DNA from: Paraphysoderma sedebokerense
Taxonomy: Eukaryota; Blastocladiomycota; Physodermatomycetes; Physodermatales; Physodermataceae
Reading direction: 5' to 3'
Assembly (NCBI GenBank): GCA_025602915.1
Contig: JAHLJZ010000116.1
Coordinates: 1 to 64,000 of the forward strand
DNA: 64,000 nt
Made by a program: the position numbers and the translations under genes. Below, piece after piece: positions 26,699 through 39,353 of the stretch (position 1 is the stretch's first letter; every line of letters begins with the position of its first letter). The notes under the pieces are model-generated. The model was not told where the DNA came from. It saw only the letters and a list, made by a program, of their open reading frames with translations, and ran no database searches.

Positions 26699-26997
26699 GT
26701 TGGCTGTTATGAGGATAGCAGTGCTGATGAGAGGACGGCAGAAGAGCACCACCACCGATATAATCTAAGCGAGAATGTATTTTTGTGAATGGGATGATGA
26801 GAGAGGGAATTCCCTTTCCTTACGTGTTCCCTGGTCTACGCGTTCCCTCTCGAATGAATTATGTTGAATTATGGCAATTCTGGTGATAAATTTGTATTCA
26901 ATTGGATTCTATGTACATGTCATCTCTTATGCACTCTGTCGGTATTATCTCCCACAACACACCATCTATCTCTATATGTCTCTGTCGCGAAATCAGA
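26699..26997. other. Muskelin 5' flank
   Basis: Short gap between two co-directional minus-strand genes, containing the muskelin promoter and the NNF1 3' flank. No other gene is seen. Confidence 0.4.
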
Positions 26998-28369
26998 CTA
27001 TTCGACAATCTCCTTCACTTGCTTCTTCATCTCTTCCACTGGAACGCTAGACAGCATTGTGATTGTCTAAATCATACAAAATTCCCCAAATCGGTCAGTC
27101 GCTTAATCATTTTGTTCATAGACAACGTATGCCTTTACCTTTTCAACGTTACCAATGACACCTGCCACCATCTGGGTCAACTCATCCACTTGCTTCTTAT
27201 TCTGAATTAACGATGCCGATAGATCTTTGTTTTGGCTCTCCATCTAAACCTCTATGTTAGCACAAACACATTCACCACACTGATTCTAAATGGCTCAGAG
27301 ATAGGTACCTTTGCAATCTCAGCTTTGAGTCTTTCAACTTCTTTTTGTTTCATCGGAATAGAACGAGACAACAAAGATTGTTCGGGTGTAATAAATAACC
27401 TACGCAATTGATTTGATCCAGTCAGTGTCGTTAGAACTCATGAACTTTCATAACTGCACTAGTAGACCGGTATAACAATCCAAACTGAAACCAAAAAGAA
27501 TATCAACAGACTTGTTTATGTTTTCTGCATCGGTGTTATCAAAGACTTGATTGTTTTTCTTGGCATCGTCAATCAAATTGTCTAATTCATCCAACTTTTC
27601 CGGAAACTTCTTCTTTTCAAGAATTGTCTTGAATTCTTCCTGTTTATTATTTCAGAAAATCAATAGTAATTAGATGTTAGCTAATCAAACACGGCAGTGA
27701 AGAACTTGTAAGCATTGATTAAACTCATAGGAATCCGAACAGCATCCATCAAAAGTAAAACCTTCAATGAGGGTCTCAAACTCCTATCATTTCCTATACA
27801 TGTTACTTTTAGATTTTTCAGATACATCATCAAATTTCTTTCTTTCGTCCTCTCTGAACTCTCAACAAGCAGCATCAGCATCAAAGTCCTGCTTTCCCAC
27901 GATTCTCACCATCAAATGCAGCTGCACATTTCAACCGAGAATCCCACAAAAAAAAACACAATAATTACCATAGCGCTATTCCTCAAAAAACCAATAAACT
28001 GCTCATGAGCACTTTTCAAAGCGTCAGGTTGATCTTGGGAGAGTTGTGGGAACGCCGAAACTAGTTTCTCGTAACTTCAGATCCAAGTATCGTAAATGCG
28101 ACATATAGCAATAATATGAACGAATTATTCAATGAGAAACAGAAATTGAGAATAATCTGTGAATATCAAGCCTTATAGAAACTAAGGATGCAAACAGAGA
28201 CTAAAATTATAACGACGAACCTGCAAGTTGACAATGTTTTTTCGAGGGCCGTGTTAAAACTTAGCTGTAATTTCTGGAATCGAGGGCCATGTTGACTCTG
28301 AGTAGAATCTGAAGGTTCAGTTGACGATGTGGTAGCATCAACATTATCAGCGGGGATAGACGATAACAT
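26998..28369 (-). CDS. NNF1: Nnf1/PMF1, MIND (Mis12) kinetochore complex subunit
   Basis: Exon 1 starts at 28369. Splicing produces RFQKLQLSFNTALEKTLSTC then SYEKLVSAFPQLSQDQPDAL, followed by HEQFIGFLRNSAM joined to EEFKTILEKKKFPEKLDELD. These are the signature blocks of the Nnf1 domain. Coiled-coil exons follow (SIPMKQKEVERLKAEIAKME, SQNKDLSASLIQNKKQVDEL) and the last exon ends VPVEEMKKQVKEIVE at 26998. One intron of about 300 nt (27660-27970) contains open-looking stretches but has no place in the domain. Nnf1 links the inner kinetochore to Ndc80. Six to seven exons; conserved motif order makes the call firm. Confidence 0.9.
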
Positions 28370-28602
28370 TTTGTTTCTTTGCTTTTTGGTTTTGTTAAAT
28401 ATATGCGGTGTCCAGAGGAGGGGAGAAGCAATCGTGGGGTCTCGCGAAATGACCGCGAAGTTGAATCTATATTTCTATTCTCAGTACTAATTCATCTGGC
28501 AACTTTATGAAAAGTACCACTCTACACTCTTAACGAAGCTCTTGTTGAATACATTGACTTGAAGTTTATTTTAGTTCACTTCATCCCAATTGTGTGCTAA
28601 AC

Positions 28603-28883
28603 ATGTGTGTCAATCTTAGCCGCCGCACAAGGCTTGATAACAAGTGCTATTTTGCTCAGAATCTTTATTGCCGTTTGTTTTACAAGACTGTCGTGGTGTG
28701 TATGTGTGTGTGTTCATCTTTCCAGTTCCCATTAAACCTAAGAAAAAGTTACAAGATCCACTGTTCGCGCGAAAATCCAAAGGCCACGGCCCGGCGGTTC
28801 CAAACGTCAATGATGAATGCTTCAGACCACCGATTCATGCAACAATTCTTTTATATTTTTACATGAAATTCAGACATCCATAA
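28603..28883 (+). CDS. Possible small spliced gene in divergent promoter
   Basis: A frame from about 28603 (MCVNLSRRTRLDNKCYFAQN), a good donor at about 28696 and an acceptor at about 28732 could give a product of about 80 aa with a Lys-rich second exon (PIKPKKKLQDPLFARKSKGH). I could not settle the join phase and do not recognise the product. It lies between the divergent NNF1 and F-box genes and may be promoter or 5' UTR sequence instead. Confidence 0.25.
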
Positions 28884-28926
28884 TAAACGACAAGTGATAA
28901 AAGTTCTCAACTACAGAGAGGTTTCA

Positions 28927-30751
28927 ATGAGTAAGAAACGCCAATTCTTGAAATTCAAAAACCAAGCGCAGGGCTTTCTCGGGTTGACGAAAGAAACTAC
29001 ATCCAAGTCGCATAATACACAATCGACAAGCACCAATTCTAACAGGACAAATGATAATTCTTCTTCTCAGTCTTCAAATTTATCTTCCAATTCAAAATCA
29101 CATTTGCATTCACATTCACACTCAACGACAAACCCACCACTCACACCATTGGGCTCATTTGATGTTATCGCGAACTCTGAAGAAATTTGTCTTAAAATTA
29201 TATCATATTTGACTCTCCCACATATCATTCGTTTATCTCAAGTAAACAAATTCTGGGCCCGTATTACAAATGATATCCCAACCCTACGTACTCGAATTAC
29301 CAAATCATTTCTCATCCCTCCTCAAGTTGTAAAACTACTCACGTCGGGTTCTATACAGTCCGCAGATATCGCAGAGCCAGACAAAAGTCCAGGCAAACTG
29401 TCGGCAAAATTGTACTATGAAAATCTGATTAAAGGAGTAACGAAATGGAAAGGCTTGGCGTTAGATTTCGCAACAAATGGATATAAACCTTACCCCATGA
29501 TGTTCGACATCGAGAAAATCACAAACTTATCGCCCGACGGATTTTATCATTCTGGTGCAGTTTTTTCTGGAATGTGTAACTGGATTTCGTTGAATGACGC
29601 GATCACTCAAATTCAGGGCACGTTTGATACTCCTTTAATCGATAACGTGGTGTTATTGGAGAGGAGGGGGAATTTGAAAAGTGAAATCGACAATTACGGA
29701 TCGGATGAAAATTTAGAGTGCTTTGGCGTTGTACCATCGTCTTGTGTGTCTAATGAGAGTACAGGTCGATCTAGAGTTTCATTGAGTATTGAAAATGACG
29801 TGATTCAGTTTGTAAAGTTTACAGAGGTACAGTTGATTCGAGGTGATATGATTGCTATCCCGAATGAGTATTATGGGTTGAGGGTTGGTAGCGTCATCGT
29901 GGGAACTTATGATCCCGGTAAGTGAATGCTAATTTAGACCCGCCAATATTTGAATTGATTTTGAATTAGCATTCTAATATCCATTCCGTTCAACAGGTTT
30001 CGGACATGAGTATTGCGGAATATTCGCTGCCCAAATGAACGATGCCGTTCATAATCAATTGTATCGGAATCCAACGATTGGGGTTTCGTACTCGGGAACA
30101 GGAATATTAGCCAACACAAAAGATCATTCCAGCTATGTTGGCGTCCATTTGAGTTTTAAATTCTGCGACGCAAAAGACGTTCCCAATTATAAGAGATTGA
30201 AAAACCATCTCAGTGATATGGTGGACACAACTACTCTAGCTGGAGAAGATTTTGACTCCACCACTGAAGCCACTTCATCCAACCCCAACTCTCTATCAAC
30301 GCCAATATTGAAGGGTAAATTAACTTTCTTCTACAAGGATTCATTACGCCGAAACAATAGTAAACCTCGTTCTGGATCTTCAAACGTCAAACCGCCCCTC
30401 GCGCCAAACCTCGACGAAGGAACTCTCGCCCTTATGAATCAACCAGTTAGCATCCGATTCTACGGTGAACCAACAAAATCGTCTTCTTCTTTCTCTTCCA
30501 CCTCACCCTTCTCACCCTCACCCAACAGCTCATTGTTAGATCACTTTCAACACACATGGGAGTTAATACCCGATCGTGATAAATTCACGCAACAGCAATT
30601 ACAATCTAAAAGTGGGTTAATTCATGAATGGTTGAGGCTATGGTTTCCATTAATCGATAAAATTGAAGTAAAGTTGATGGGGAGAGTCGCAGTTGGGTTA
30701 TGGAAGAATCCAGTGTTGAGTGTTTTCGCTGTACCATTGTATGAAGATTAA
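28927..30751 (+). CDS. F-box protein, 2 exons
   Basis: Exons 28927-29917 and 29997-30751 give about 580 aa. A Ser/Asn/His-rich disordered N-terminus precedes an F-box-like segment at about residues 80-125 (SEEICLKIISYLTLPHIIRL, then VNKFWARI). The remainder is a beta-rich region with motifs such as FGHEYCGIFAAQMNDAV and SYVGVHLSFKFCD and a Ser-rich loop (FSSTSPFSPSPNSS). It ends in a compact block (RVAVGLWKNPVLSVFAVPLY). It is likely a substrate adaptor for an SCF E3 ligase; the substrate is unknown. It is divergent from NNF1 across about 560 bp. Confidence 0.8.
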
Positions 30752-31904
30752 TAAAAGGAATAATCATGGATGACTGAAACGATTGCAATTTTGGGACTCA
30801 AGACGTGAGCCAAGCAAATTGTAGAATATAGTATGTACATCTCATGTCAGATATTATGTTGAGAATTGATTAAATGACTCATAAATTAGAGTTGTCAACA
30901 TAGTAACAATCATGCTTCATCATACTAGTCAATGTCCTTACGTAAAAGGGTACAATGTCCGAATTCAACCATTGGCTTATTTTATTGGATCGAGGGCGAC
31001 AACAACACGTTTAGGAACTTTTCAGAATTTGTTGGTTATCTTTAATATTTGATTCACCCGTGCACTCGAGGCTCAGAAATGAGTCATGATGACATTCCAT
31101 TGAACGCTTACGAAAGATCGCGCAAACTTTAATCTAGATCTCAGGGGGTATGGTGGAATTGCAAATACAAAATTCTGAACGAGATCATTTGACCCGGCCT
31201 ATCAACGTGTGGGAGGATGACGAAATATTATGTTTGGACTCCTTGGAGCGGGCAAATTAGTGCAACAGTTGTAATGAATTAAGAGGTCATTCTTTGTAAC
31301 AGAGTTTTGTCGCCACCGGAAACATTTTGCTTTGAGTTGTAACGTTTTGCGGGGGAGATTATGGGATGAATCGCTCGGCCGTTGTATTTTTTCCATCACG
31401 AAGCGGAGGACAATAGACTGGGACAGGGGAGGTCGCACAAGACCGAGTCTCCTCAGTCTCACATCGGGTTTTAGAACAAAGCAGCGGACCTCAAAGGATG
31501 GCGCCAAGGGTTTCATCGGAGTGATGGGTGCTCTATGGGATCCAGGGAGGGGTCATGCGGGACAAGGGATGTGCTCTGTCAAGGTGTGAGGAGCGGGAAT
31601 TGTCGTTGGATTGTGTCTGAGTTTCCAGTCAGCGTGGATGCGTGGAAGTCGCCAACCGTACACGACAACGCCCACGCTCCGTTGAACGCGCACATAAGAC
31701 CTCCCGTTGCCGCCCTAATTTGCAAAATTTGCATTCCATCTGCATTCTGCTCGCCCTCTCTGCTTTGCGAAGTTTCTGCTTTCCCTTGTGGCCCTCCATC
31801 GCTTGCTCCGTCTTCACTGCCGTGGCCCCAAAAAAAGATAATCTCCCTCCCACACTTTCTTTGCTATTTCGCCAACCCCACTTATCCGTACTAGTCTGAT
31901 ATCC
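30752..31904. other. Long 5' region of bHLH gene, GC-richer
   Basis: About 1.15 kb without a supported gene. The second half (31200-31900) is clearly GC-richer than its surroundings, with CT-rich runs just before the bHLH start. Both strands have open frames there by composition, without motifs. It is probably the promoter and 5' UTR of the transcription-factor gene. Confidence 0.4.
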
Positions 31905-33597
31905 ATGTCGTCCTGGTCAGAAACCTTCGCTTTAGACGTCCCTCAAACCAGTATGTTTCTTTAATGAATTCTTTGCTTGATTGTGTTTGGTCTTGGCCTT
32001 CTTTGCGCGGCCTTGGCTCCCCTCGCCGATCTTCCGCGGCTATGTATGTAAATACCATCTGATAAAAGTTCGCTAACGTTCATGCAAATGTTCAATCTTG
32101 GTGTCACCGATTGCCCTTGCAACGTTCAGAAGCTAAACGCAGAAATTACTCTAATGATGAAGAGAGAAGACTCAGTCACAATGAAATGGAGAGGTTTGTA
32201 CTTTTCCACTCTTGTGCAACCCTTTTGAACTTTAAATTTTTTTTTCGTTTTGCTGATCATGATTGTTTTGTTGACACTTCGTACCACTTACATCAAATTA
32301 GAAACCGTCGAGCGGATCTCCATGGTCGGGTAATGTCGCTGGCTTCCGTCATTCCTGCCTTATCAAACAACCCTCGTCCTTCTCGCAATCAAGTCTTGAC
32401 GGCTTCAAAATCATATATTCTCCTTCTCCGCAATCGCATGACTCGACGTGATGAATACTTGCGCAAAATGAAAACTGCCATCGTCGAATTACATGACCAA
32501 CTTAATGAACTGAGGAAACAAGCAGGTCAACCTGCCGAAGAGTTTAACAAGGAAGAATACTTTGCCGAACTCGACAAAGAAATGGAATCCAACAATGATT
32601 TCCCGGCCGGAACGGATTTCAAAGTTGGATCCTATGATGCAGGTTGGTATTTCTACCTTGTGCACTCCACAGGAATCATCTCTCTGATGTTGGTCTAATC
32701 ATTTTTTGTGCGTTTGTAGCGAGAGAACGATATTTGTCTCTTAACCTTCCTGGGTCTCCCCTCACCCCTGGTGTTCCTTCCCCCCTCTATATCAACGAAT
32801 TTGCATTTCCCAATACTCCTACTAGCACTTTATTCTCGCCAACTTTCCCGCAACAACATCATGTTGGTTCCCCCGTCGTTGGGTCTCTACCCACTACCCC
32901 AATCACCCCCATGTGCCCCACCCCCATGATGCAACATCAAAACCCTGCTGCTCAGGCTATGACTGGACTCCCCAACGCGGCCATGGATAGCATCACTGTT
33001 GACTTCAATCAAATGGTCTCTATGAATCCATCGTCGGTGGGTGCCATCCAACAGCAAATAAGATCGCAATATCAGCAGGCACAACAAGTCTCTTCAATGG
33101 CCCAGCTTCAACAAGCTCAAATGGCAAATATGCAACAGCAACAATTGCAGCAAGCCCAACAGCAGCAATTTGTTTCTGCTGCTCATAACCAACCCCAGGG
33201 ATCTATTCCCAATCCCTCGGTACCCATCTCCATCGGATATCAATCACCTTCCTATCCTTCTCCTCCAGTTCAATTCCAAAACGTGTCTCAACAGCACCAA
33301 CAACTTTCCACTTCCGCCCCTCAAATCGGCTCCATTTACTCTTCATCCATGCCCAACAGTTCGTCTTCCCTTTCCATCGTCACCAATATGAGCGGCAACA
33401 CCGCTTCCAATGGCATGAACGCTGCTTCCCCTCCTTCGCCTCCATTATCCCGCGCGGTATCTCCCCAAGTACCTAACGGAATGGACGACAAGAAGGGCAT
33501 GTATGTCAATATTGGCAACGGTGGTAACGGTATGATGAACAATGTCAACTTGGGATTGTACTTGAACCAAGAAACAGCTGGTGCAATGGTGATGTAA
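31905..33597 (+). CDS. bHLH transcription factor with Gln-rich C-terminus, 4 exons
   Basis: Exons 31905-31950, 32130-32193, 32302-32642 and about 32720-33597. Splicing creates the basic region RLSHNEMERRNRRADLHGRV, with His, Glu and Arg at the three base-contact positions of group-B bHLH proteins, which bind CACGTG. Helix 1 and the loop (MSLASVIPALSNNPRPS) and helix 2 (NQVLTASKSYILLLRNRMTR) follow, with a leucine-zipper-like extension (LRKMKTAIVELHDQLNELRK). The last 250 residues are Pro/Ser/Gln-rich with QQ tracts (MQQQQLQQAQQQQ), typical of activation domains. Regulatory targets are unknown; CACGTG boxes elsewhere in the window are possible sites. Confidence 0.9.
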
Positions 33598-34085
33598 ACT
33601 GGTATTATGTCTGTTATGTGGCTGGATGTAAATTGGTGTATAATGTCTTGTTTCTCTTCAACTGTTTACCTGTCGTTTCGTCTCTTCGCTTTTACATAGA
33701 ATCTATCATAATTAGAAAACTTGTGTTATTGAAATCTTTTATTTCAGGTTTTTTTCGCCGCACCATGTAATATTTTGAAATTTTGTTAGTAGACTTTATT
33801 GGTGACGTCCGCGGAGAAAAAATAGATTTGTAATTAATAACTTTCTCAGTAATAAATGACACTAAGTGCTGCTGTTAGTATCTTCATCTCTTATCTAACG
33901 TCCTGGTGCCTCGTTTGTTCTCGATCTTTGGTGCGACCTTCAGTAACTTGCAAGTCATGCCACCTTGCTTGACATCGATATCAACAGACACGTGATACTG
34001 TAAACAATGATTGCCACTTTCTATAGCAATCATAGATATACCTAGGATTCACTTAATTGACTAATTTATTACTAAATATATAGTC
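33598..34085. other. Intergenic between bHLH and MAK5
   Basis: 3' flank of the bHLH gene and 5' flank of the helicase gene. AT-rich; no gene or repeat is seen. Confidence 0.4.
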
Positions 34086-37083
34086 ATGTGGATTGTCAAA
34101 GACATAAGCGAAAGCGCAAAATCAGAAAAACCGCAAAGTGCGGCCACTTCTAAGAATCTAAAACGTTCAAAGAACCAGAAATCCAAGAAACGATTGAACC
34201 CTGCTTCTCAATCCTCCGATTCTCAACCGTCCAAAAAGACCAAATTTAATCCCAAACCGAAATCAAAGAAACCCAACCTCCCAAAGTCTATATCAAATGA
34301 GAACAAATCAATCGACGATTTAAAAGTTGATGACATTGATTCATGGGGCTGGAATCAGATTGATTGTCCTGACGGGATATTTTCGTCTGCCGCACCCGAC
34401 GATTTTGGTGGAGGATTTATCTGTTTGGAAGAAATTGATGGCGTAGATGTAGAGTATGTGGGTGGGAGTAATGAAGGAAAACTTATCAAGTTTAAGGTGT
34501 GTTCCCTTAACTACCCACATTCGTGAATGATGGGATTCCGGTATTTTGACATACCGATTTATTGACACTATTGAATTATGATCTTATTTATAGAAATCTG
34601 GAAACGGTAAAGCAAAGTCAAAGAAACAGGCTAAACCAGCTACACCGTATGAACCGTTACCAATTGAACAGTTTAAAGATTTTGTTCATGTCGATTCTAT
34701 ACTTGAAGATGATGATCCTTCTGTCATCAATCGAGCTATTAAGCAGTCAAAAGTAGATGAAAGTGATGATATTTCTGCCGACGATGTTTCTGGATTCGAA
34801 AATACAGAAGACGAAGAAAGTGACTATAACGAGAACGAGGTTGATATTGATGATTTAGAGGATATAGATGTTGATAATGAGAACCAAGAATCTCAGTTGG
34901 CAAATGACATGCCAGGGGTACAAGAGGAGAATGATTCCGAAGAAAAGTCTAGTGTCGTACCAAATTTTGTTCAAGAACGACCATCAATATCGTTACCGAA
35001 TGTGTCGGACTTCCCGGAAGTCTCCGCTTGGGTTGATCTGCTTCCAAAGATTCATCCACTACTTCTGAAAGCCATTCATGAACTGAAATTTGAAAAGCCG
35101 ACTAACATTCAGTCGAAAAGTTTACCAGAGTCAGTGATCAATGGAAGAGATATTGTTGGAGCAGCTGAAACGGTAGATAGATTATTTACTTTATCTCAAG
35201 GGATGGCGCTTTATGCTAATGATACCATCGTTTATTCTAGGGTTCTGGAAAGACGTTGGCATTTGGACTTCCTATACTTCAGCATTTGACTGAAGCACCG
35301 ATACTTTCACCAAGGCGTCTCACTGCGCTTATCCTTTCTCCTACTCGCGAACTCGCGCTACAAATCAACAAACATTTGGAATGCCTCGCTTCGCCATTTT
35401 CACATTCACATTCTTTAAACCGTATACATATCGTTCCTTTAGTCGGTGGGCTGTCAGAATTCAAACAAACAAGACTGTTAAGTGGAAATGTTGACATTAT
35501 TGTGGCTACCCCGGGTCGTTTGTGGGAAATGATCGAATCTGGAACGGTCAAGCGAGAATGGTTGAAGGATTTGAGATTTTTGGTTCTGGACGAAGCGGAT
35601 AGCATGTTGCAAAATGGGAAGTTTAAAGAACTAGAAGCGATTCTAAGTTGCGTTAGTTTGAACAGAAAGTATGGGATTTACTCCTATCTGAGTACATTCT
35701 GTTTTCTGAGTTTTCTAACATGGTACTTGTTTAATAGAGATACGTATGAATGGGACGATAAGTTCTCGGTATTCGATCAACAAAGGCACGTTAAAGCAAA
35801 AGGTACAGAATATTCACAGAGTAATAAACTTAGCATTTAGAATTTTCGCTGACACTGTTTGGTCAGTACGAAGGCAGACCTTTATTTTTTCCGCTACTCT
35901 ACCGGCTGCTATATCGCCGAATGACAGGTCCCGAAAGAAAATTAAAAATTCACTACAAGCTCTGTTCCGACGTATTGAATTTGCTGATCCGACGGGTTCC
36001 CCGCTCATCGTCGATGTCACATCACAATCCAAAGTCGCCTCTCAACTTGTCGAGTCAAGGATTGATTGTATGGCAGAAGAAAAAGATGTGTACTTGTACT
36101 ATCTTCTCTTACGATATCCCGGCCGAACATTAGTCTTCGTGAACAGTATCTCCTCTCTCCGTCGATTATTACCTATATTTTCAAATCTTAACCTTCCGGT
36201 TTACGGTCTCCACGCACAAATGCAACAAAGACAGCGATTAAAAAATCTTGATCGATTCGCTAATAGTGACACTTGTATTCTTATTGCCTCCGATGTAGCT
36301 AGTAGAGGTCTTGACGTCCGTAATGTTCAACATGTTATTCACTATCAAGTTCCAAAAACAAAAGAAGGTTATGTTCATCGAAGTGGTCGTACGGCGAGAG
36401 CAAATCAAGAGGGTATCAGTATTATGTTAGTGAGTCCACCTGAAGTTACGGCTTATAAAAAAATATGTTATGGATTGGGTAAACTTGATGGGTTGGATGA
36501 ATTTCCGGTCGAAAGAGGTTACAATTCCGAGTTGAAGAAACGATTGAAATTAGCTCAAGAGATTGACCAAGAACAACATCAAACTCAAAAGGTATATCTG
36601 CCGGTGTCATCCGTTTGTAGTCTTGTTCAATACTAACGATTTGATTCGCTCTATCCAAATCAGTCAACATTCGAGAACAACTGGCTGTCCCAAACAGCGG
36701 AAGCGTTAGATATCGATATCGACCCCGATTTTCTTGATGCCTCCACCCTAGCTAAACTAAATTCAACATCATCAAAGTCACAGGAAAAAGCTACAAAAGC
36801 TCGAGTCAATCAGTTGAAAGATGAGTTGAATCAGTTGCTTAAGAAACCAGTGGTACCGAAGGGACTTAGCATGAAGTATTTAACGAATAATATAAAGGAA
36901 GGATTAGTTAGTGTCATTAATGAAGGTTTGTTCGTTATTGTGATTCGGTGAAATGCGTTCATTCTGTATTTACTAAATTCGTGTTTCACATCTATAGGTA
37001 AAAATACAGTGATGGCGACGGAAGGGAATATTGATGCAATCGACGAAGTCAGGCAAAAGAAGAAAGGAAAAAAGTCAAATTAA
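34086..37083 (+). CDS. MAK5: Mak5/DDX24 DEAD-box RNA helicase (60S ribosome biogenesis)
   Basis: Seven or so exons. A Lys-rich N-terminus precedes the family motif WNQIDCP and a long acidic tract. The helicase core has the Q motif region (FEKPTNIQSKSLPE), Walker A split by an intron (AAET joined to GSGKT), PTRELA, TPGR, DEAD (LVLDEADSML), SAT (FIFSATLP), a DVASRGLDV block, and HRSGRTARA. The C-terminal exons are Lys-rich (QKKKGKKSN). The acidic N-terminal region plus this core order matches Mak5/DDX24, which acts in the nucleolus on pre-60S particles. The stop is at 37081-37083. The exon around 35740-35800 (DTYEWDDKFSVFDQQ) is placed by frame only. Confidence 0.93.
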
Positions 37084-37321
37084 AGATTCGCATCATAACT
37101 CCAGCGTCAATTGAAACTGTGTTATGCTAGATAGAGGGGCTTTGCTTGCACAAATATTTTGAGATGACTGCACAACATTAAAAATAGGTTAGGACTTACA
37201 CAGCAAATTAGATGTATGCTGTAGTTTCGTTTATTCTTCAACCAATACCTCTAATAAGACTACAAATACAAAATCTTTATATATATAAACCCTAATCCCG
37301 GATAATGCATCTGATTATATT

Positions 37322-39129
37322 TTAAGTATTCGACTGTTCAGATTCGTCATCCCCTTCAAGCAGGCTAAGGTAGAAATTGAGTTCATAAGTTTCTTTAGCG
37401 CAAGATTCAGAATGAGACAAGAGAAGTGGAAAGAAGTTCCAATATTAATATTTACCTGTACTGTTTCATAAGGGTACATTCCCCACCATTCTCCAAATCG
37501 ATGTTATATTGGTAAAAATTCCCTTGTGACGTTACAACCATCACTTGGGGTCCGGAACTGAGATTAAATAGTTGGTCAGAGATATTGAGTTTGTATCAAC
37601 GGTAAAACACCCGACTTACTTGCTTAACGCCACCAAACTCTGCACTCCTGTTCCGCAGGGTAACTTTAAAAATGCAAAATCACGGGCAGGTTCCAACATC
37701 TCATTCACAAATTCTGGTAAATATTGGTTAATGCTGCCTCTCCTTGCCAATAAGGATCCAATGGCGCCTGTCGTACTCTTCAGTAGAGTCGACGTGGCTG
37801 ACGATATCGAGCCCGACGTAGTGGACGGAGGTACGGAAGTGGTGGCGGTTGGTGAAGAAGAAATGATCGGTGGAGTTAGAGACGAAGAAGAGCCTGTTCT
37901 TTGCGGAGCAAAGTCAATCGGAGAAGAGACGGCTGAACCGGAAACAGCGCCGGATTGTTGGCTTTGAGATTGGGAAGACTGTGGATGTTGATGAGATAGC
38001 TTGAAGATGTGGACTGTTTCAGTCTCGCTGGAGCAAGCCAATAATGTATTTGCGAGGTTGAAATTCAATGAAAATATTCGCGCAGGATAAGTTCCCCTTC
38101 GGAATTGGAAAAGCTTTGTACCATCTGGCACGGAGAAAACTCTAACTAAAGTTCCCTTTTCCCCCGCGGTGGCCAACATCGAGCCATTTGAGGAGAAGGC
38201 TAAACAAGAGACCGGATTTTTATGGGCTTGAATGATTGTGAGAGGATTCAGGGACAAAGCGTCAAATATTAAAATGTCGCCGGATGAAGTAGAATGCGGG
38301 GAGGTCGGTGATGTTGGAGTATGAATCGGAGCAGACGGTGGGGCGGTTGGGTATGCGAGATAACACTCGTCGCTAGATGGGGATAGAGCACACACAGCTG
38401 CAAGGTTTGAACAAAGAGTTATCAGTAAGAATACATTGCAACATGTCACAAAGAATACGAACGAACCAGACGGGTTGAAAGCTGTTTCAATGGTATGAAC
38501 GAGTTTCATATTTGAGATGTCGTAAACATATATCTGATTCTCAAGGACCGCAATCAACCGCCGCCTATTCAGTCTAACTGCCAGAACTGTTGTCGGGAAC
38601 GTCAGTTCGCAAATCGTGGATTGCCTCTATTTCGAATATACGGTATGAGCACGATAAATTAAGATACTGACTAGAGATAAATTCAATGGACGGATTCATA
38701 CAATACCTTTGTATTGCATATTTGCAGTCTGCGAGGAGAGAAGGCAGGTTGTTCTCCGCCGCCAACCAAGGCCACTAAACTTGTACAGAACAACATTTCG
38801 ACTATCCTTCGACCACCGTCATCTAGAGAGAGTTGAACCGAGAAGTCAGTTTTAGTCACTCAATGAAGTGAATGCCTGAAAAAGAACCTCGAGGTACGAA
38901 CATTTGGAATAACATTTCCCAAACGGATCACAGTTATATATCTTAAATCCTCGTTTCGTGCCTACAGATATACAGCTATTCAAAACGAAACCAAAGAAAG
39001 CGTAAGCATTTGACCGGCCGTATTCATCCGGGAGCAGTGTGTAGCGTTTCAAAGTAAAAGGGAATACCTGAAATCCTGGTTAAAGTTTGCGAATAGCAGG
39101 TCATTCGATGACTTTCCACCCAAATTCAT
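37322..39129 (-). CDS. ATG18: Atg18/WIPI-type PROPPIN, autophagy beta-propeller
   Basis: I chose the ATG at 39129 ([20 protein letters not shown]). Splicing gives [20 protein letters not shown], the hallmark PROPPIN start, then [13 protein letters not shown], the conserved propeller blades and [20 protein letters not shown]. The phosphoinositide-binding FRRG motif is intact ([19 protein letters not shown]). A Ser-rich loop follows ([13 protein letters not shown], then a Ser/Thr/Pro tract) before the last blades. The C-terminal exon is 37322-37360 or so ([13 protein letters not shown]). The protein binds PI3P/PI(3,5)P2 on autophagic and vacuolar membranes. Its 5' end faces three GTCACGTG boxes. 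Confidence 0.95.
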
Positions 39130-39228
39130 ATTTAAATCAACGAAGTATATTAATTCAAATCCTAGTAGATGTCGTATCAGAACGAGCGCACTGTCAGTAG
39201 CCGCCAGGTGACCGGCCCAAATGACAGT

Positions 39229-39266
39229 CACGTGTTTCATTGCTTACAGTCACGTGCGGTCACGTG
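39229..39266. promoter_or_regulatory. Three GTCACGTG E-boxes in ATG18 divergent promoter
   Basis: CACGTG occurs at 39229-39234, 39251-39256 and 39261-39266, each preceded by GT, inside the 224 bp between the divergent ATG18 and cyclase-like starts. GTCACGTG is the left half and core of the GTCACGTGAC element recognised by TFEB/MITF-class bHLH factors on animal autophagy and lysosome genes, and is close to the Cbf1 site of yeasts. Three copies in 38 bp is unlikely by chance. Function is inferred. Confidence 0.65.
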
Positions 39267-39353
39267 TTATTAAGACGCGACAAGAATTCGTTCCTTCACT
39301 CATGCTTGGACATATGCTTGCCGGATTGAATATTTTATCGATTGTATTCACGA

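Noticed and set aside
27670-27960. Open stretches inside an NNF1 intron, including a DFDADAACC-like peptide
   Set aside because: The Nnf1 domain is continuous without them and good splice sites flank the whole stretch.
31202-31899. Several frames of 75-120 codons on both strands upstream of the bHLH gene
   Set aside because: GC-rich composition keeps frames open by chance; no motif, and they conflict with one another.
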